DNA of 64,000 nt from Oceanobacillus alkalisoli (GCF_021556485.1 NZ_JAKGBW010000007.1:62001-126000), one strand, 5' to 3'; positions 8,454 through 17,237 are shown, numbered from the stretch's first letter. Notes: generated by a model not told the origin, from the letters alone. Made by a program: numbers and translations.

Positions 8454-9998
8454 ATGGAAACACGTTCACAATGGGGAACAAGGGCTGGTTTTATTTTAGC
8501 TGCAGTTGGATCGGCGATTGGTTTGGGGAATATTTGGAGGTTTCCGGCAGTTGCATATGAAAACGGTGGTGGTGCATTTTTTATCCCTTATTTATTTGCT
8601 CTGTTAACTGCGGGTATTCCAATTCTCATTATGGAATTCACGATGGGTCATCGCTACCGTGGTTCAGCTCCGTTAACGTTCCGGAGAATGAATAAGAAAG
8701 CAGAGTTTATCGGTTGGTGGGGCGTGCTTGTTGCATTTATTATTTCAACTTATTATTCTGTCATCATCGCTTGGGCAATCTCTTACTCCTATTTCTCATT
8801 ATCTCTAGCCTGGGGGGATGATACAGGAGGATTCTTATTTGGTGAATATTTAAAGCTTGCTGAAACTCCTGGTCAAATAGGGAGTATGGTTCCAAGTGTA
8901 TTATTTCCGCTTCTTATTGTTTGGGCGCTTGTCTTATTCTTGTTATATCGTGGAGTCAGTAAAGGTATTGAGTTGGCGAATCGAATTTTCATTCCAGCAC
9001 TTGTTATTGTATTTCTTATCATTGTTGTCCGTGCCGTCACGCTGCCAGGAGCTTTAAGCGGATTGGATGCATTTTTTAAACCTGATTTTAGTCAATTCTT
9101 TTCTCCGGATGTCTGGATCGCAGCTTACGGACAAATTTTCTTTAGTTTATCCATCGCATTTGCCATTATGATCACTTATTCTAGTTATTTGTCTAAAAGA
9201 GCTGACATCACAAATAATGCATTTATTGTTGGGTTTGGGAACTCCGGATTTGAATTATTAGCTGGGATTGGTGTATTTGGTATCCTCGGATTTATGGCTA
9301 CCCAGGCTGGTGTATCGATTGACGAGGTTATTGATGGTGGAGTTGGCCTTGCGTTTGTTGCTTTTCCAGCGATCATTAATGAATTTCCAGCCATGAACGA
9401 ACTATTTGGCCTCTTGTTTTTTATTTCTTTAACTTTAGCAGGGTTAACCTCACTCTTATCGATTACCGAAACCTATGTTGCAGGAATGGTGGATAAATTT
9501 AATTTTTCACGTAAAAAAGCTGTTCTATTCGGTGGAGGGCTAGCAGCGATTATTTCACTGCTCTTCGCTTCTCAAGGCGGCTTATACTTCCTCGACGTTG
9601 TAGATTACTTCATTAATCAATTCGGTGTAGCTTTACTAGGCTTAGTGGAAGTTGTCCTGATTGCATGGATTTTGCGGAAGTTGAAAACATTGAAAGACCA
9701 TGCCGACCCAATATCAGATATCCGGCTCGGTTCGTGGTGGACGATTAGTTTAACGATGATTACGCCAGTTGTAATGGGATATATGATGTATGGTTTATTT
9801 AAACAAAATCTGATGAGACTTTTTGATAACCCGAGCGGAAATTATGAAGGATATACGGATACGTTCATATTCTTTGGAGGCTGGGTTGTTGCGGCCGCAG
9901 CGCTAGTAATTGGAATCCTTCTGTCTTTGGCAAAGTGGAAGGGAAACACTGAAATCAATAACGATGAGAACTACTTTGATGATAGGGAGGCAAAATAA
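8454..9998 (+). CDS. Sodium-dependent amino-acid transporter, NSS/SNF family (MetP-like)
   Basis: A 514-residue neurotransmitter:sodium symporter homologue with the LeuT fold. The TM1 signature GLGNIWRFP is at residues 23-31, and about 12 hydrophobic segments follow. GGGAGG is upstream of the ATG. The stop codon overlaps the start of a 35-codon gene (TAATG) that resembles MetS, the small subunit found with Corynebacterium MetP methionine/alanine importers. The pair therefore probably imports methionine, alanine or another neutral amino acid with sodium. Substrate is inferred from gene pairing only. Confidence 0.88.
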   Translation: METRSQWGTRAGFILAAVGSAIGLGNIWRFPAVAYENGGGAFFIPYLFALLTAGIPILIMEFTMGHRYRGSAPLTFRRMNKKAEFIGWWGVLVAFIISTYYSVIIAWAISYSYFSLSLAWGDDTGGFLFGEYLKLAETPGQIGSMVPSVLFPLLIVWALVLFLLYRGVSKGIELANRIFIPALVIVFLIIVVRAVTLPGALSGLDAFFKPDFSQFFSPDVWIAAYGQIFFSLSIAFAIMITYSSYLSKRADITNNAFIVGFGNSGFELLAGIGVFGILGFMATQAGVSIDEVIDGGVGLAFVAFPAIINEFPAMNELFGLLFFISLTLAGLTSLLSITETYVAGMVDKFNFSRKKAVLFGGGLAAIISLLFASQGGLYFLDVVDYFINQFGVALLGLVEVVLIAWILRKLKTLKDHADPISDIRLGSWWTISLTMITPVVMGYMMYGLFKQNLMRLFDNPSGNYEGYTDTFIFFGGWVVAAAALVIGILLSLAKWKGNTEINNDENYFDDREAK

Positions 9999-10105
9999 TG
10001 AGTGCTTCAGCGATTATTGTAATGATTATTGGAATTACCATCCTATGGGGAGGACTAGCAGCGAGTATCTGGAATGCATTCCGCAATAAGGAAAAAACGA
10101 ATTAA
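9998..10105 (+). CDS. MetS-like small subunit of the NSS transporter
   Basis: A 35-residue single-span membrane protein starting MSASAIIVMIIGITILWGG and ending in a basic tail (RNKEKTN). It overlaps the transporter stop by one base in a TAATG junction, with GGGAGG 10 bases upstream. That arrangement implies translational coupling. Small proteins of this size and position are the MetS family, needed for transport activity of the large subunit in Corynebacterium. It is short enough to be missed by length cut-offs. Confidence 0.85.
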   Translation: MSASAIIVMIIGITILWGGLAASIWNAFRNKEKTN

Positions 10106-10108
10106 TTC

Positions 10109-10152
10109 TAAAGAGGCTGGGAGAGCATTTGCTCGTGCCCCAACCTCTTTAG
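10109..10152. terminator. Bidirectional terminator between metS-like gene and lytH
   Basis: CTAAAGAGG pairs with CCTCTTTAG around an inner GC-rich hairpin. It sits between converging genes, and the lytH stop codon lies inside the right arm. Confidence 0.8.
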
Positions 10153-11120
10153 TCTTTCGCCATCTGTTCCCATCTTCTTAAATAAGGATAAGGATCAAAG
10201 GACCACTCTTTATAGCCGTCGTCTTTATACATTCCGTAATGTAAATGGGGTGGGAACTTGCCGGATGTTCCGGGAGGACCGTATCCGCTAGAACCTACAC
10301 TGCCAAGTATATCCCCAGGTTGGACTACCGTTCCAATTTCAATGGAGTCGTCAAACCCGCTCATGTGAGCGTAGTAATGGTAAATATTATAAATATCGCG
10401 GATCCCAATTCGCCAGCCGCCAAAGCGGTTCCAGCCTTTCATTTCCACAACACCGTATGTTGTAGACTTTATTGGTGTACCATAATCCGCGAAAATATCT
10501 GTACCTTCATGTATTCTTAGCCCACCGTACCCGCGTCTATCACCCCATGTGTTCCGGTAACTGTAATTATAATTGGTATCGACTGGAAAATCCCGATTAG
10601 CTAAATTTATTTCATTAAAGTTTTTAAAAACTTTGGCTGTATTCATGATGGATTTAACCGATAAATCACGTTCATAAAGCTTCCATAGACCAATCTTAAT
10701 ATCATCCCGTGTTGGTCCCTCTTGTTGCAAAAAGCTTGCCAGTGTATAAAGGAGATCTTCTGCTTGATCTTGACTTGCTAAGCCATCTCCATCCCCGTCC
10801 AATCCGATACCACCGAATAAGTGAATGATATCAGAACTTGGATTTTGGGGGTAATTTCCAATTCCATACCAAACCTCTTCATCAAATGTTATTGAAATAA
10901 GCAGTTCATCTTCACTGGCTGTTTTTTTATTCCGTTCGTAATTATCAACGGCGGCTAGATAATACCAAGGGATTTGCGTGAGTGCTTCGGTTTTTTTAAA
11001 AAGAGCCATCCGTTCTGTATAAATGGAGGTTTCTTCTGCCTGAACGAATATCGCACTCAGATAAAATAAGATGAAGCTGAAACCATATATGGCCAGTTGT
11101 TTAGAGAACAAGCATGTCAC
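10149..11120 (-). CDS. lytH: L-Ala-D-Glu endopeptidase LytH, sporulation M23 peptidase
   Basis: A 323-residue secreted protein with a hydrophobic signal segment (about residues 8-27, ending near FVQAEE). The C-terminal LytM/M23 domain shows zinc-ligand motifs HEGTD and HLHYG (the HxxxD and HxH pattern). Family, length and neighbourhood match B. subtilis LytH (YunA), which trims stem peptides to single L-alanine during spore cortex formation late in sporulation. Its start overlaps the stop of the upstream YhcN/YlaJ-type lipoprotein gene (ATGA), so the two are translationally coupled. A sporulation promoter upstream was not identified. Confidence 0.9.
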   Translation of the reverse strand: MTCLFSKQLAIYGFSFILFYLSAIFVQAEETSIYTERMALFKKTEALTQIPWYYLAAVDNYERNKKTASEDELLISITFDEEVWYGIGNYPQNPSSDIIHLFGGIGLDGDGDGLASQDQAEDLLYTLASFLQQEGPTRDDIKIGLWKLYERDLSVKSIMNTAKVFKNFNEINLANRDFPVDTNYNYSYRNTWGDRRGYGGLRIHEGTDIFADYGTPIKSTTYGVVEMKGWNRFGGWRIGIRDIYNIYHYYAHMSGFDDSIEIGTVVQPGDILGSVGSSGYGPPGTSGKFPPHLHYGMYKDDGYKEWSFDPYPYLRRWEQMAKD

Positions 11121-11662
11121 CTCCCATCTCGTTCATCGTTATCATCTTCTAGTCCTTGAATGATCTGTTCGATTACTTGGAGATCACTTTGATTATTTGT
11201 TTGTTCTAAATGCAGGCTGTGGATAACATCCATATGAGCTGGTTCATCTGTCGTATATATTTTATAGAAGCTTGGCAGTAGGGAGCGAGCAGTTTTTTTA
11301 GCAATTTCTGTAGCTTCATTTTCATTGAGATCATCATGTTTATCGTATGCGATGACAATTTCCCGGTCGGTTACTAGTGAAGCTACTTCATTGAAATTAC
11401 CGGATTTAATGATGGTTCTTGTAATTATATTTGCCATTTGTTCCCGGTCCATCGTGAATTCACTGTTATCTTCATTTACGGCAAGTTCTTCTTTTGTATA
11501 CCTGACGTAACCCAACTTGGCGCGCCGTTCTTCATTCACCGATTCTTCCCGATTTGTTGGATTAAGTATATCGAGTTGTTCATTTGTGTTCTCCGTCTGC
11601 CCGCAACTAGCAACATATAGTACAATCCCGAGTAGCATATGGATTAGAATGAGTTTTTTCAT
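11117..11662 (-). CDS. yutC: YhcN/YlaJ-family sporulation lipoprotein (YutC-like)
   Basis: A 181-residue lipoprotein with signal peptide MKKLILIHMLLGIVLYVASC and a lipobox ending at Cys20. The mature part carries the YhcN/YlaJ-type pattern (a stretch around MANIITRTII and a later VIAYDKHD segment). I chose the ATG at the complement of 11660-11662 because AAGGAG lies seven bases upstream. The longer frame adds 20 residues that are not signal-like. It is coupled to lytH and stands where B. subtilis has yutC, so spore-envelope assembly is a reasonable inference. Confidence 0.8.
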   Translation of the reverse strand: MKKLILIHMLLGIVLYVASCGQTENTNEQLDILNPTNREESVNEERRAKLGYVRYTKEELAVNEDNSEFTMDREQMANIITRTIIKSGNFNEVASLVTDREIVIAYDKHDDLNENEATEIAKKTARSLLPSFYKIYTTDEPAHMDVIHSLHLEQTNNQSDLQVIEQIIQGLEDDNDERDGR

Positions 11663-11786
11663 GGTTTCTCTCCTTATTTCCATTTGTGTTTTAGTTTGGT
11701 TTAATGGAGAGAAAACATACATACAAATATTTCACTTCTGTTAGCCATATGGTAAACTAATGGAAGGCAAATAGGGGGTGTAGCAA

Positions 11787-12062
11787 GTGTTTGAACTAAA
11801 TGGTAAGCATTATGAACTGATAGAAAATTTTAAAGAAGGATTTCAAGAGGATGCAATTCGGGACAGGTACGCGGATATTTTAGGAAAGTATGATTATATC
11901 GTCGGAGATTGGGGATATGAACAGCTGCGGATGAAGGGATTTTATCATGACCGGAACGCAAAAGCCCCGGTTGATTCCAAATTTAGTACGGTTCAGGATT
12001 ACTTATTGGAACATTGTAATTTTGGTTGTGCCTATTTTGTTTTGAAAAAGGTTACGAAATAA
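11787..12062 (+). CDS. yutD: YutD family protein (DUF1027)
   Basis: A 91-residue protein matching YutD: the N-terminal YELIENFKEGF segment, DYIVGDWGYEQLRMKGFY, and the closing CNFGCAYFVLKK with two cysteines. It starts at GTG with GGGGGTG upstream. The family is widespread in Firmicutes and uncharacterised. It is transcribed divergently from yutC/lytH and convergent with the amidase gene. Confidence 0.85.
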   Translation: MFELNGKHYELIENFKEGFQEDAIRDRYADILGKYDYIVGDWGYEQLRMKGFYHDRNAKAPVDSKFSTVQDYLLEHCNFGCAYFVLKKVTK

Positions 12063-12099
12063 CCGAAACACTCCTTTCTGTCACTTAGAAAGGAGTCGG
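12063..12099. terminator. Hairpin between yutD and the amidase gene
   Basis: ACTCCTTTCT pairs with AGAAAGGAGT, extended by CCGA/TCGG, in the gap between convergent genes. T-runs are weak on both sides. Confidence 0.6.
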
Positions 12100-12122
12100 C
12101 AATATACTCTTATTCCATTCAT

Positions 12123-13628
12123 TTAATCAAATCTTCTACAACGTGTATAACCATGGAATTTCTTCTCAATAATGGAGCCGAGGCGGAAGATAGCAGCTTC
12201 GTTTCCAACCGCACTCAAGATTTGAATGCTGACAGGCATATCGTTTTCATCTTTTCCAACAGGCAATGTAAGGGATGGTAGTCCCCATACATTTGCATAA
12301 GCTACATATGGCATATATTCTAAAAAGGTTTTGCGAATGGAGAAAATCTCTTTAAATACTTGGCCATGTAGCGGTGCACCAGTATGGTAGACGGGAAAGA
12401 TGAGCAGCCGGTTGGTTAAATAATCGCTTAGCCATTTGTCGCCACGGGTAATGAGTTCATTTATTTCTCGAGTCCGTTTTTTTGATGGTTTGAACATTTT
12501 CGAACCGAGTATTGCCCAAGAAAGATAAGGATGCACATTCGTCCGGTTCGTCAATCGTTCCTTTAAGTAGGAGCGGATGAGCGGGGAGCGATCATTGCTA
12601 AAGGCCTCCCTTTCAATGGCGGCACTTCCATCGATGGACATCATTTCCTGCCAAAGCTGGGCACTTTCTTCAAATAAAGGCGGCACACCTCGTTTTGTAT
12701 GAATGAGCTGCAGGAGGAAATCCTCAATACCCCGAATGATGCGTTTTGTGCTTTCCGATAATGGATAGTTGATTTGTTCGAATAGGATTTCTACTTTGTA
12801 TTCGTTTAAAAAGACTACTTTCGAACTTGTACCTGTAAGAATCTGATTCATCAGCTCCATATCCCTTACCGACTTGCCCATCGGCCCGATTCCAAACATT
12901 CGTTGCTGTAATGGGTGAGCAGTTTCCGGATAATGCCCATCAGAAGTGGTTTGGTGCATACCAGGTTTAAAACCGACGACACCATTGAAGTGTGATGGAA
13001 AACGAATCGATCCACCAATGTCAGAGCCTATTCCTACTGCTGCCCCACCAGCAGCAAGCAAAGCCCCCTCACCACCGCTGGAACCCCCAGCCGTCCGGTT
13101 GATATCCCAAGGGTTATTTGTTTGCCCATAGAGCTTATTATCCGTTTCTTGGCAATAAGAAAGGGCAGGGGTATTCGTTTTTCCTAAAATAATGGCACCT
13201 TCCTTGCGCAGTTTCTCAATCGCCTTCGCATCATCCCTGGCAATCAAATCTTGACGATGTTCAAGGCCGCCGGTCGTTTTCATATTGGCAACATGAAATG
13301 CTTCCTTTACACTAATTGGTACACCAGCAAGCTTTCCATTCAATCTTTTACCCTTGACTTTTGCTTCGTCAAACTGTTTTGCCTCAATTGTTGCTTCCTC
13401 GAAGCGATCTTCTACTAATGCGTTAATTGGAGGGTTTACTTTTTTGATATGATTGATGTAGGTTGTTACAACTTCCTCGCTTGTTAATGTTCCGATTTTC
13501 AACATCTCAGCAAGTGCAGTTGCATCTAAATCCAATATCGCAGTAGATATTTTCAATTCCCCCTCTGTCAGATATGTATCACACAACTTCCGCAATTTAC
13601 AATAGCTAATATATCTTTGTAAGTTCAA
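12123..13628 (-). CDS. Amidase signature family enzyme
   Basis: An amidase-signature hydrolase of up to 501 residues. Ser-cisSer-Lys catalytic elements are visible: the lysine in VPISVKEAF, the GSSGGEGAL loop, and GSDIGGSIR holding the nucleophilic serine. It hydrolyses amides and is related to GatA but lacks a gatCB context, so it is probably a stand-alone amidase of unknown substrate. The start is uncertain. The open frame begins at a TTG with a poor site, and an internal TTG at the complement of 13554-13556 sits only two bases from a GAGGGGG. The upstream side is occupied by the 500-bp repeat, which may have replaced the native promoter. Confidence 0.85.
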   Translation of the reverse strand: MNLQRYISYCKLRKLCDTYLTEGELKISTAILDLDATALAEMLKIGTLTSEEVVTTYINHIKKVNPPINALVEDRFEEATIEAKQFDEAKVKGKRLNGKLAGVPISVKEAFHVANMKTTGGLEHRQDLIARDDAKAIEKLRKEGAIILGKTNTPALSYCQETDNKLYGQTNNPWDINRTAGGSSGGEGALLAAGGAAVGIGSDIGGSIRFPSHFNGVVGFKPGMHQTTSDGHYPETAHPLQQRMFGIGPMGKSVRDMELMNQILTGTSSKVVFLNEYKVEILFEQINYPLSESTKRIIRGIEDFLLQLIHTKRGVPPLFEESAQLWQEMMSIDGSAAIEREAFSNDRSPLIRSYLKERLTNRTNVHPYLSWAILGSKMFKPSKKRTREINELITRGDKWLSDYLTNRLLIFPVYHTGAPLHGQVFKEIFSIRKTFLEYMPYVAYANVWGLPSLTLPVGKDENDMPVSIQILSAVGNEAAIFRLGSIIEKKFHGYTRCRRFD

Positions 13629-13637
13629 GTAAATTCA

Positions 13638-14136
13638 CTTTCATTCAGCGTAAGTGTTTTGCACGTTCTCTTGGTAGAATCTCTAACCGCCGTTCAGTTG
13701 TCCGGTGGACGGATGCGCACCCTTGGGCACGGCTAGAGCTCCTCGGGCTGAGCACTAAGGGGTCTCCAGGCTCGTGCTGTTCCCGCAGGAGTCACCGTCC
13801 ACCGGGCAACTGAACTGGTATAGATGATTATTTTAAATAGAAATTATTCCGCTACAATAAGGATAATATCTTTCCAGCCCATTAAACAGTGATCCAAATA
13901 TGGCCTTTCCTGGTAGCAGTTCAGACACCTCGAGACTCCTGCGGGAGGCCGGCTAAGAACGGTCAGGTCCTGTGACCAACGCCGGCATTAGAACGTCCTG
14001 TTTGGAGGTAAACCTGGCGAGACCCCTTAGTGCTCATCGCGAGGAGGCTTGCCGGCCGCTTAGCAGGTGCGAGAGGTGTCTGGACTGCGGATCCTAGAAG
14101 AGAGTTTCGGGTTTGGACACTTACACTGAATGAAAG
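13638..14136 (-). repeat. ~500-bp GC-rich element with terminal inverted repeats, copy 1
   Basis: The ends are CTTTCATTCAGCGTAAGTGT and a near-perfect inverted copy. Inside are two GC-rich palindromic blocks with arms at 13692-13708/13799-13815 (17 bp) and 13916-13929/14075-14088 (14 bp), separated by an AT-rich stretch. It is reversed relative to the second copy at 32881-33382, with which it aligns along its whole length. No convincing coding frame is present. It fills the gap between the amidase and yutE genes. Confidence 0.88.
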
Positions 14137-14210
14137 GATTATAAGGTTGATCTGTTTTGGTTTTTAGGTACGAAAGTTTAGTGTATTACATTAACTATAG
14201 CATGTATTTT

Positions 14211-14245
14211 CTCCAAAATCATACTTTATGTGGTATGATTGGAGT
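14211..14245 (+). promoter_or_regulatory. Dyad over an extended -10 promoter upstream of yutE
   Basis: CTCCA-AA-ATCATAC and GTATGAT-TGGAG form a 12-bp interrupted inverted repeat around TTTATGTG. The right arm contains TGGTATGAT (14231-14239), an extended -10 element. A protein bound to this dyad would block the promoter. The regulator encoded two genes downstream is an obvious candidate for autoregulation, by inference. Confidence 0.55.
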
Positions 14246-14272
14246 GGAAGATGGATATTGGGGGTACATTTC

Positions 14273-14713
14273 ATGTATTTTGTTGATCGGAGAAAGATAG
14301 AAGAAAATTTAACATATATGGAACATTTGCTTGAACTTTTAGAGAATGAAGTATTTGAATCACGAATCGAGATGCTTGGCAAAGAGCGAATTGTTCATGT
14401 TTTAATCGAATCCTTACTTGATGTTGGGAATATGATGATTGACGGGTTTATCATGCGTGATCCGGGAAGTTATGAAGACATCATTGATATCCTTATCGAT
14501 GAAAAAGTAATTCCTGCAGAGCAAGAAACAGCTTATAAGGAATTTATTTCGTTGCGAAAAAATCTTGTTACGGATTATGTGAAAGTAGACGGGACGAAGA
14601 TGGATGAAACGATTACGAGCAGTCTACCTGTACTTAAAGACTTCAGCTCTTATATTCAAACGTATTTGAAGAACGAACTTGGCGTCGCAAATGCTTTTTT
14701 AAAAGATAAGTAA
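14273..14713 (+). CDS. yutE: YutE family protein (DUF86/HepT-like)
   Basis: A 146-residue helical protein of the DUF86/HepT-like group, matching YutE in length and in the YEDIIDILIDEKVIP and SLRKNLVTDY stretches. I start at the ATG before YFVDRRKIEEN because a GGGGGTA site lies just upstream. An ORF extension of 15 residues begins inside the dyad promoter and is unlikely. HepT proteins are HEPN toxins paired with MNT antitoxins, but no MNT nucleotidyltransferase is next to this gene, so toxin activity is not suggested. It is followed at once by a SufR-like regulator. Confidence 0.8.
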   Translation: MYFVDRRKIEENLTYMEHLLELLENEVFESRIEMLGKERIVHVLIESLLDVGNMMIDGFIMRDPGSYEDIIDILIDEKVIPAEQETAYKEFISLRKNLVTDYVKVDGTKMDETITSSLPVLKDFSSYIQTYLKNELGVANAFLKDK

Positions 14714-14724
14714 AGGTGATGGAG

Positions 14725-15357
14725 ATGAAAAAGACGACGAAGGAAAGGCTTATCTTGATTTTAAAAAAGAACAAAGCAGTCACGATGGATGAATTGATGG
14801 CGTTTTTTACAATCTCAGAACCTGCCGTGCGTAAACATCTTCATGAACTTGAAAGCGAAGAGCTGATTAAGAAAAGAAAGCATAAGCAAAAAATTGGCCG
14901 CCCTTTTTACACATATGAACTCACGGAAAAGGGACATGGTCAGTTTCCGAATCAATATGAACAATTACCAGTTGAATTATTGCACGATCTCGAGGAACTC
15001 CAAGGTCCAGAATTGGTAACAGCATTGTTAGATAAACGGATGGAAAGGGAAGAGGACGAGTTACTTACGAAGCTTGATGGAAAGGATTTTGATGAAAAAG
15101 TGCATCATCTCGTCGAGGCGCAGAATAACGTCGGATACATGATAGAGGTAGAAAAAACGTCGGATGGAGATTATATATTAACGAATTATAACTGCCCGAT
15201 TGTTAATATCGCAAAAGCATACCAGCAAGTCTGTTCTAATGAAAAGATAATGTATAATCGGTTATTCCATGAAAGTAACGTCGTGCCGGAAGAGTATATA
15301 ACAACTGGATCGCATATTTGCAGATGGGTGATAAAAGCACCAAAAAAAGATGATTGA
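14725..15357 (+). CDS. SufR-like winged-helix regulator with altered Fe-S cysteine motif
   Basis: A 210-residue DeoR/ArsR-type winged-helix protein (residues about 5-70; recognition segment ISEPAVRKHLHELE) with a SufR-like C-terminal domain. Cysteines are C157, C170 and C199. The spacing is exactly C-x12-C-x13-S-x14-C: the SufR pattern, but with Ser184 at the third position. SufR proteins bind a [4Fe-4S] cluster and repress Fe-S assembly genes. With three cysteines cluster binding remains possible if another ligand helps. Three Fe-S-related genes lie within 3.5 kb (yutI, yutM, and yuzD between them). The ATG chosen has AAAGGTG six bases upstream. It is probably cotranscribed with yutE. Confidence 0.75.
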   Translation: MKKTTKERLILILKKNKAVTMDELMAFFTISEPAVRKHLHELESEELIKKRKHKQKIGRPFYTYELTEKGHGQFPNQYEQLPVELLHDLEELQGPELVTALLDKRMEREEDELLTKLDGKDFDEKVHHLVEAQNNVGYMIEVEKTSDGDYILTNYNCPIVNIAKAYQQVCSNEKIMYNRLFHESNVVPEEYITTGSHICRWVIKAPKKDD

Positions 15358-15377
15358 TCAAACAATCATCTTTTTTT
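15349..15377. terminator. Bidirectional terminator between the SufR-like gene and pgpA
   Basis: GATGATTG/CAATCATC with A7 before and T7 after. It works on both strands of convergent genes, and the regulator's TGA is inside the left arm. Confidence 0.9.
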
Positions 15378-15387
15378 ATGAAGTAAA

Positions 15388-15900
15388 TCAGTCCACTAAA
15401 TCCTCTGGGTCGACAGTAGAATGGGCGAGTCTGCTTGATGCTGCAGCCGCGACTGCACCGACAATGTCATCGAGGAAGGTGTGGACGTTTCCAGATGATT
15501 TGTCATTCAGCTCTTTCAAAATTCCTGGTTTTTGTTTATCGATATAACCATAATTTGTAAGACCGATTGAACCATAAACGTTTACAATCGAAAGGGCAAT
15601 AATTTCGTCAATGCCATATAGGCTTTCGTCTGTAACGATTGTTTCGAGTAATGGTTCGTCCAACAGTTTTTTCTCTGCTAGAACATCCAGTTGAATACCG
15701 GTAATGACAGCATTTTGCACTTCGCGTTTAGAAAGCACACGATTTACATTGAAACGGCATTCATCCATTGTTAATTCGTTATGGTAACTTGATTGTAAAT
15801 AATAAACAAGTTCCGCAATATCATCAAGTTTTACCCCGCGTTCTTCAAGAAGCTGTCTTGCTTTTTTTTCCAAATCGCTTAACTTTACATGTTTACTCAT
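15388..15900 (-). CDS. yutG: Phosphatidylglycerophosphatase A-like protein (YutG)
   Basis: A 170-residue protein of the PgpA family, resembling YutG. C-terminal features are GSIGLTNYGYIDK, NVHTFLDDIVGAVAAAASSRLAH and an acidic end. PgpA removes phosphate from phosphatidylglycerophosphate to give phosphatidylglycerol. The Firmicute YutG group is soluble-looking and lacks the several membrane spans of enterobacterial PgpA. Its activity is therefore less certain than the family name implies. It is a single gene, convergent with the SufR-like regulator and divergent from yutH. Confidence 0.8.
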   Translation of the reverse strand: MSKHVKLSDLEKKARQLLEERGVKLDDIAELVYYLQSSYHNELTMDECRFNVNRVLSKREVQNAVITGIQLDVLAEKKLLDEPLLETIVTDESLYGIDEIIALSIVNVYGSIGLTNYGYIDKQKPGILKELNDKSSGNVHTFLDDIVGAVAAAASSRLAHSTVDPEDLVD

Positions 15901-15991
15901 TTTATCACCTTTTTCAAATAGTAGTTAAATTAAGTTCTTCTCATTCATATAGTCTTAGTATATCCATTTCTTTGAAGAGGGGGAACTTAAC

Positions 15992-16963
15992 TTGTCTTTT
16001 CGTGACCTTTTAACTGATTATTATCAAGTACATCCGGAAGAAAAGATGGTGATTGATGGAAGAACTGGATTTCTTGCAGATGGTTTCGTTTATTTTAACA
16101 TGGAATCCCGGAATCTCGAAATGATTCAGATGGAACAAGCGGTACTCGCTTACTATTTAATGGAGAATGGTTACCGGCATATTGCACTTCCTGTTAAAAA
16201 TATGAAAGATGAATGGTTTACAGAATATCAAACAAATTCGTACTTAATTTACCAAGTGGCGGACCGGAATATGGAAAAAGCAAGCTTGGGCAGAAGCCTG
16301 GCATTATTTCATGAGGTAGGGTCTGATTATTATTATGAGCCTCAAACAATTTCCAGTTATGGAGAATGGAAAACGCTCTGGATAGATAAGCTGAATTTAT
16401 TTGAAGAACGAACTTTTCAGCTCATGGAAGAGGAGACGGCACAGCCTCGTATTTTTGATTGTTTACCCTATATTATAGGTATGAGTGAAAATGCGATTCA
16501 ATACCTGAGGGAAACAGAAGAAAATGAAACGCGTTATACAGAAGTCGATCAGGGAACGATTGCTTTTCTTCGGTTCAATAATCAAGTTGAACGTGAAGTA
16601 ATTTGGCCGGATGAGCTCGGCTTTGACCATCCAGCAAGAGATATAGCTGAATTTATCCGTAATTGTTTTTTAAGCGGGCAATCAGACAGTTTTATACATG
16701 CGTTTATTAGAGATTACCAGACCATTAGACCGCTGTCTGTATTTAGCTGGAGGCTAATTTACGCACGTTTACTATTTCCAATTCATTTCTTTGATACGGT
16801 GGAGCAGTTGATGAGCGGAGGGGATATACAAAGAGGCGAAGCTGCGTTGCACCAGATGATTAGGTTGCAGGAAAGATATGAAAAGCGGTTAAACAATTTT
16901 TACAAAAAGATGGAAATCGATAAAGGAGCATTTGAGCTTGTTGAGGTAGACTGGCTTTCATGA
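15992..16963 (+). CDS. yutH: Spore coat-associated kinase-like protein YutH
   Basis: A 323-residue protein matching YutH, a member of the CotS-type kinase-like spore coat family. It has a degenerate aminoglycoside-phosphotransferase fold without a recognisable complete catalytic HxDxxxxN loop. It begins at TTG with GAGGGGG eight bases upstream (MSFRDLLTDYYQ). In B. subtilis YutH is associated with the spore coat. Placement and length agree with that gene. The kinase activity is doubtful. Confidence 0.85.
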   Translation: MSFRDLLTDYYQVHPEEKMVIDGRTGFLADGFVYFNMESRNLEMIQMEQAVLAYYLMENGYRHIALPVKNMKDEWFTEYQTNSYLIYQVADRNMEKASLGRSLALFHEVGSDYYYEPQTISSYGEWKTLWIDKLNLFEERTFQLMEEETAQPRIFDCLPYIIGMSENAIQYLRETEENETRYTEVDQGTIAFLRFNNQVEREVIWPDELGFDHPARDIAEFIRNCFLSGQSDSFIHAFIRDYQTIRPLSVFSWRLIYARLLFPIHFFDTVEQLMSGGDIQRGEAALHQMIRLQERYEKRLNNFYKKMEIDKGAFELVEVDWLS

Positions 16964-16988
16964 TAATATGGGAACATAAAAAGAATAG

Positions 16989-17010
16989 AGGCAGCTATAA
17001 CTCGCTGCCT
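16989..17010 (-). terminator. Terminator of yutI
   Basis: AGGCAGC/GCTGCCT stem, followed on the minus strand by TCTATTCTTTTT, between the convergent yutH and yutI genes. Confidence 0.75.
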
Positions 17011-17012
17011 GA

Positions 17013-17237
17013 TTAGAATACTTGTTCAATTTCTCTAACGCCTGGAACTTCAGCCATTAAAGCGCGTTCGATCCCAGCTTTTAATGTAATAGTAGAACTC
17101 GGGCAGTTGCCACAAGCACCCATTAAACGGAGCAGGACAATACCGTCCTCATCCACATCTATTAATTCAACATCTCCACCGTCACGGAGTAAAAATGGAC
17201 GTAATTTGTTTAAAACTTCTTGTACTTGCTCATGCAT
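17013..17237 (-). CDS. yutI: NifU-like Fe-S scaffold YutI
   Basis: A 74-residue protein consisting of the NifU C-terminal (Nfu) domain alone. The cluster-binding CxxC is in [10 protein letters not shown], and the preceding [16 protein letters not shown] segment is typical. It would transiently carry Fe-S clusters and pass them to apoproteins in the cytosol. It is divergent from yuzD, which it also neighbours in B. subtilis. A strong AAGGGGGATG site lies before the ATG. Confidence 0.92.
   Translation of the reverse strand: MHEQVQEVLNKLRPFLLRDGGDVELIDVDEDGIVLLRLMGACGNCPSSTITLKAGIERALMAEVPGVREIEQVF

Noticed and set aside
14273-14713. YutE as a HEPN toxin of a HepT/MntA pair
   Set aside because: No nucleotidyltransferase antitoxin gene is adjacent, and the gene matches the conserved chromosomal YutE context.
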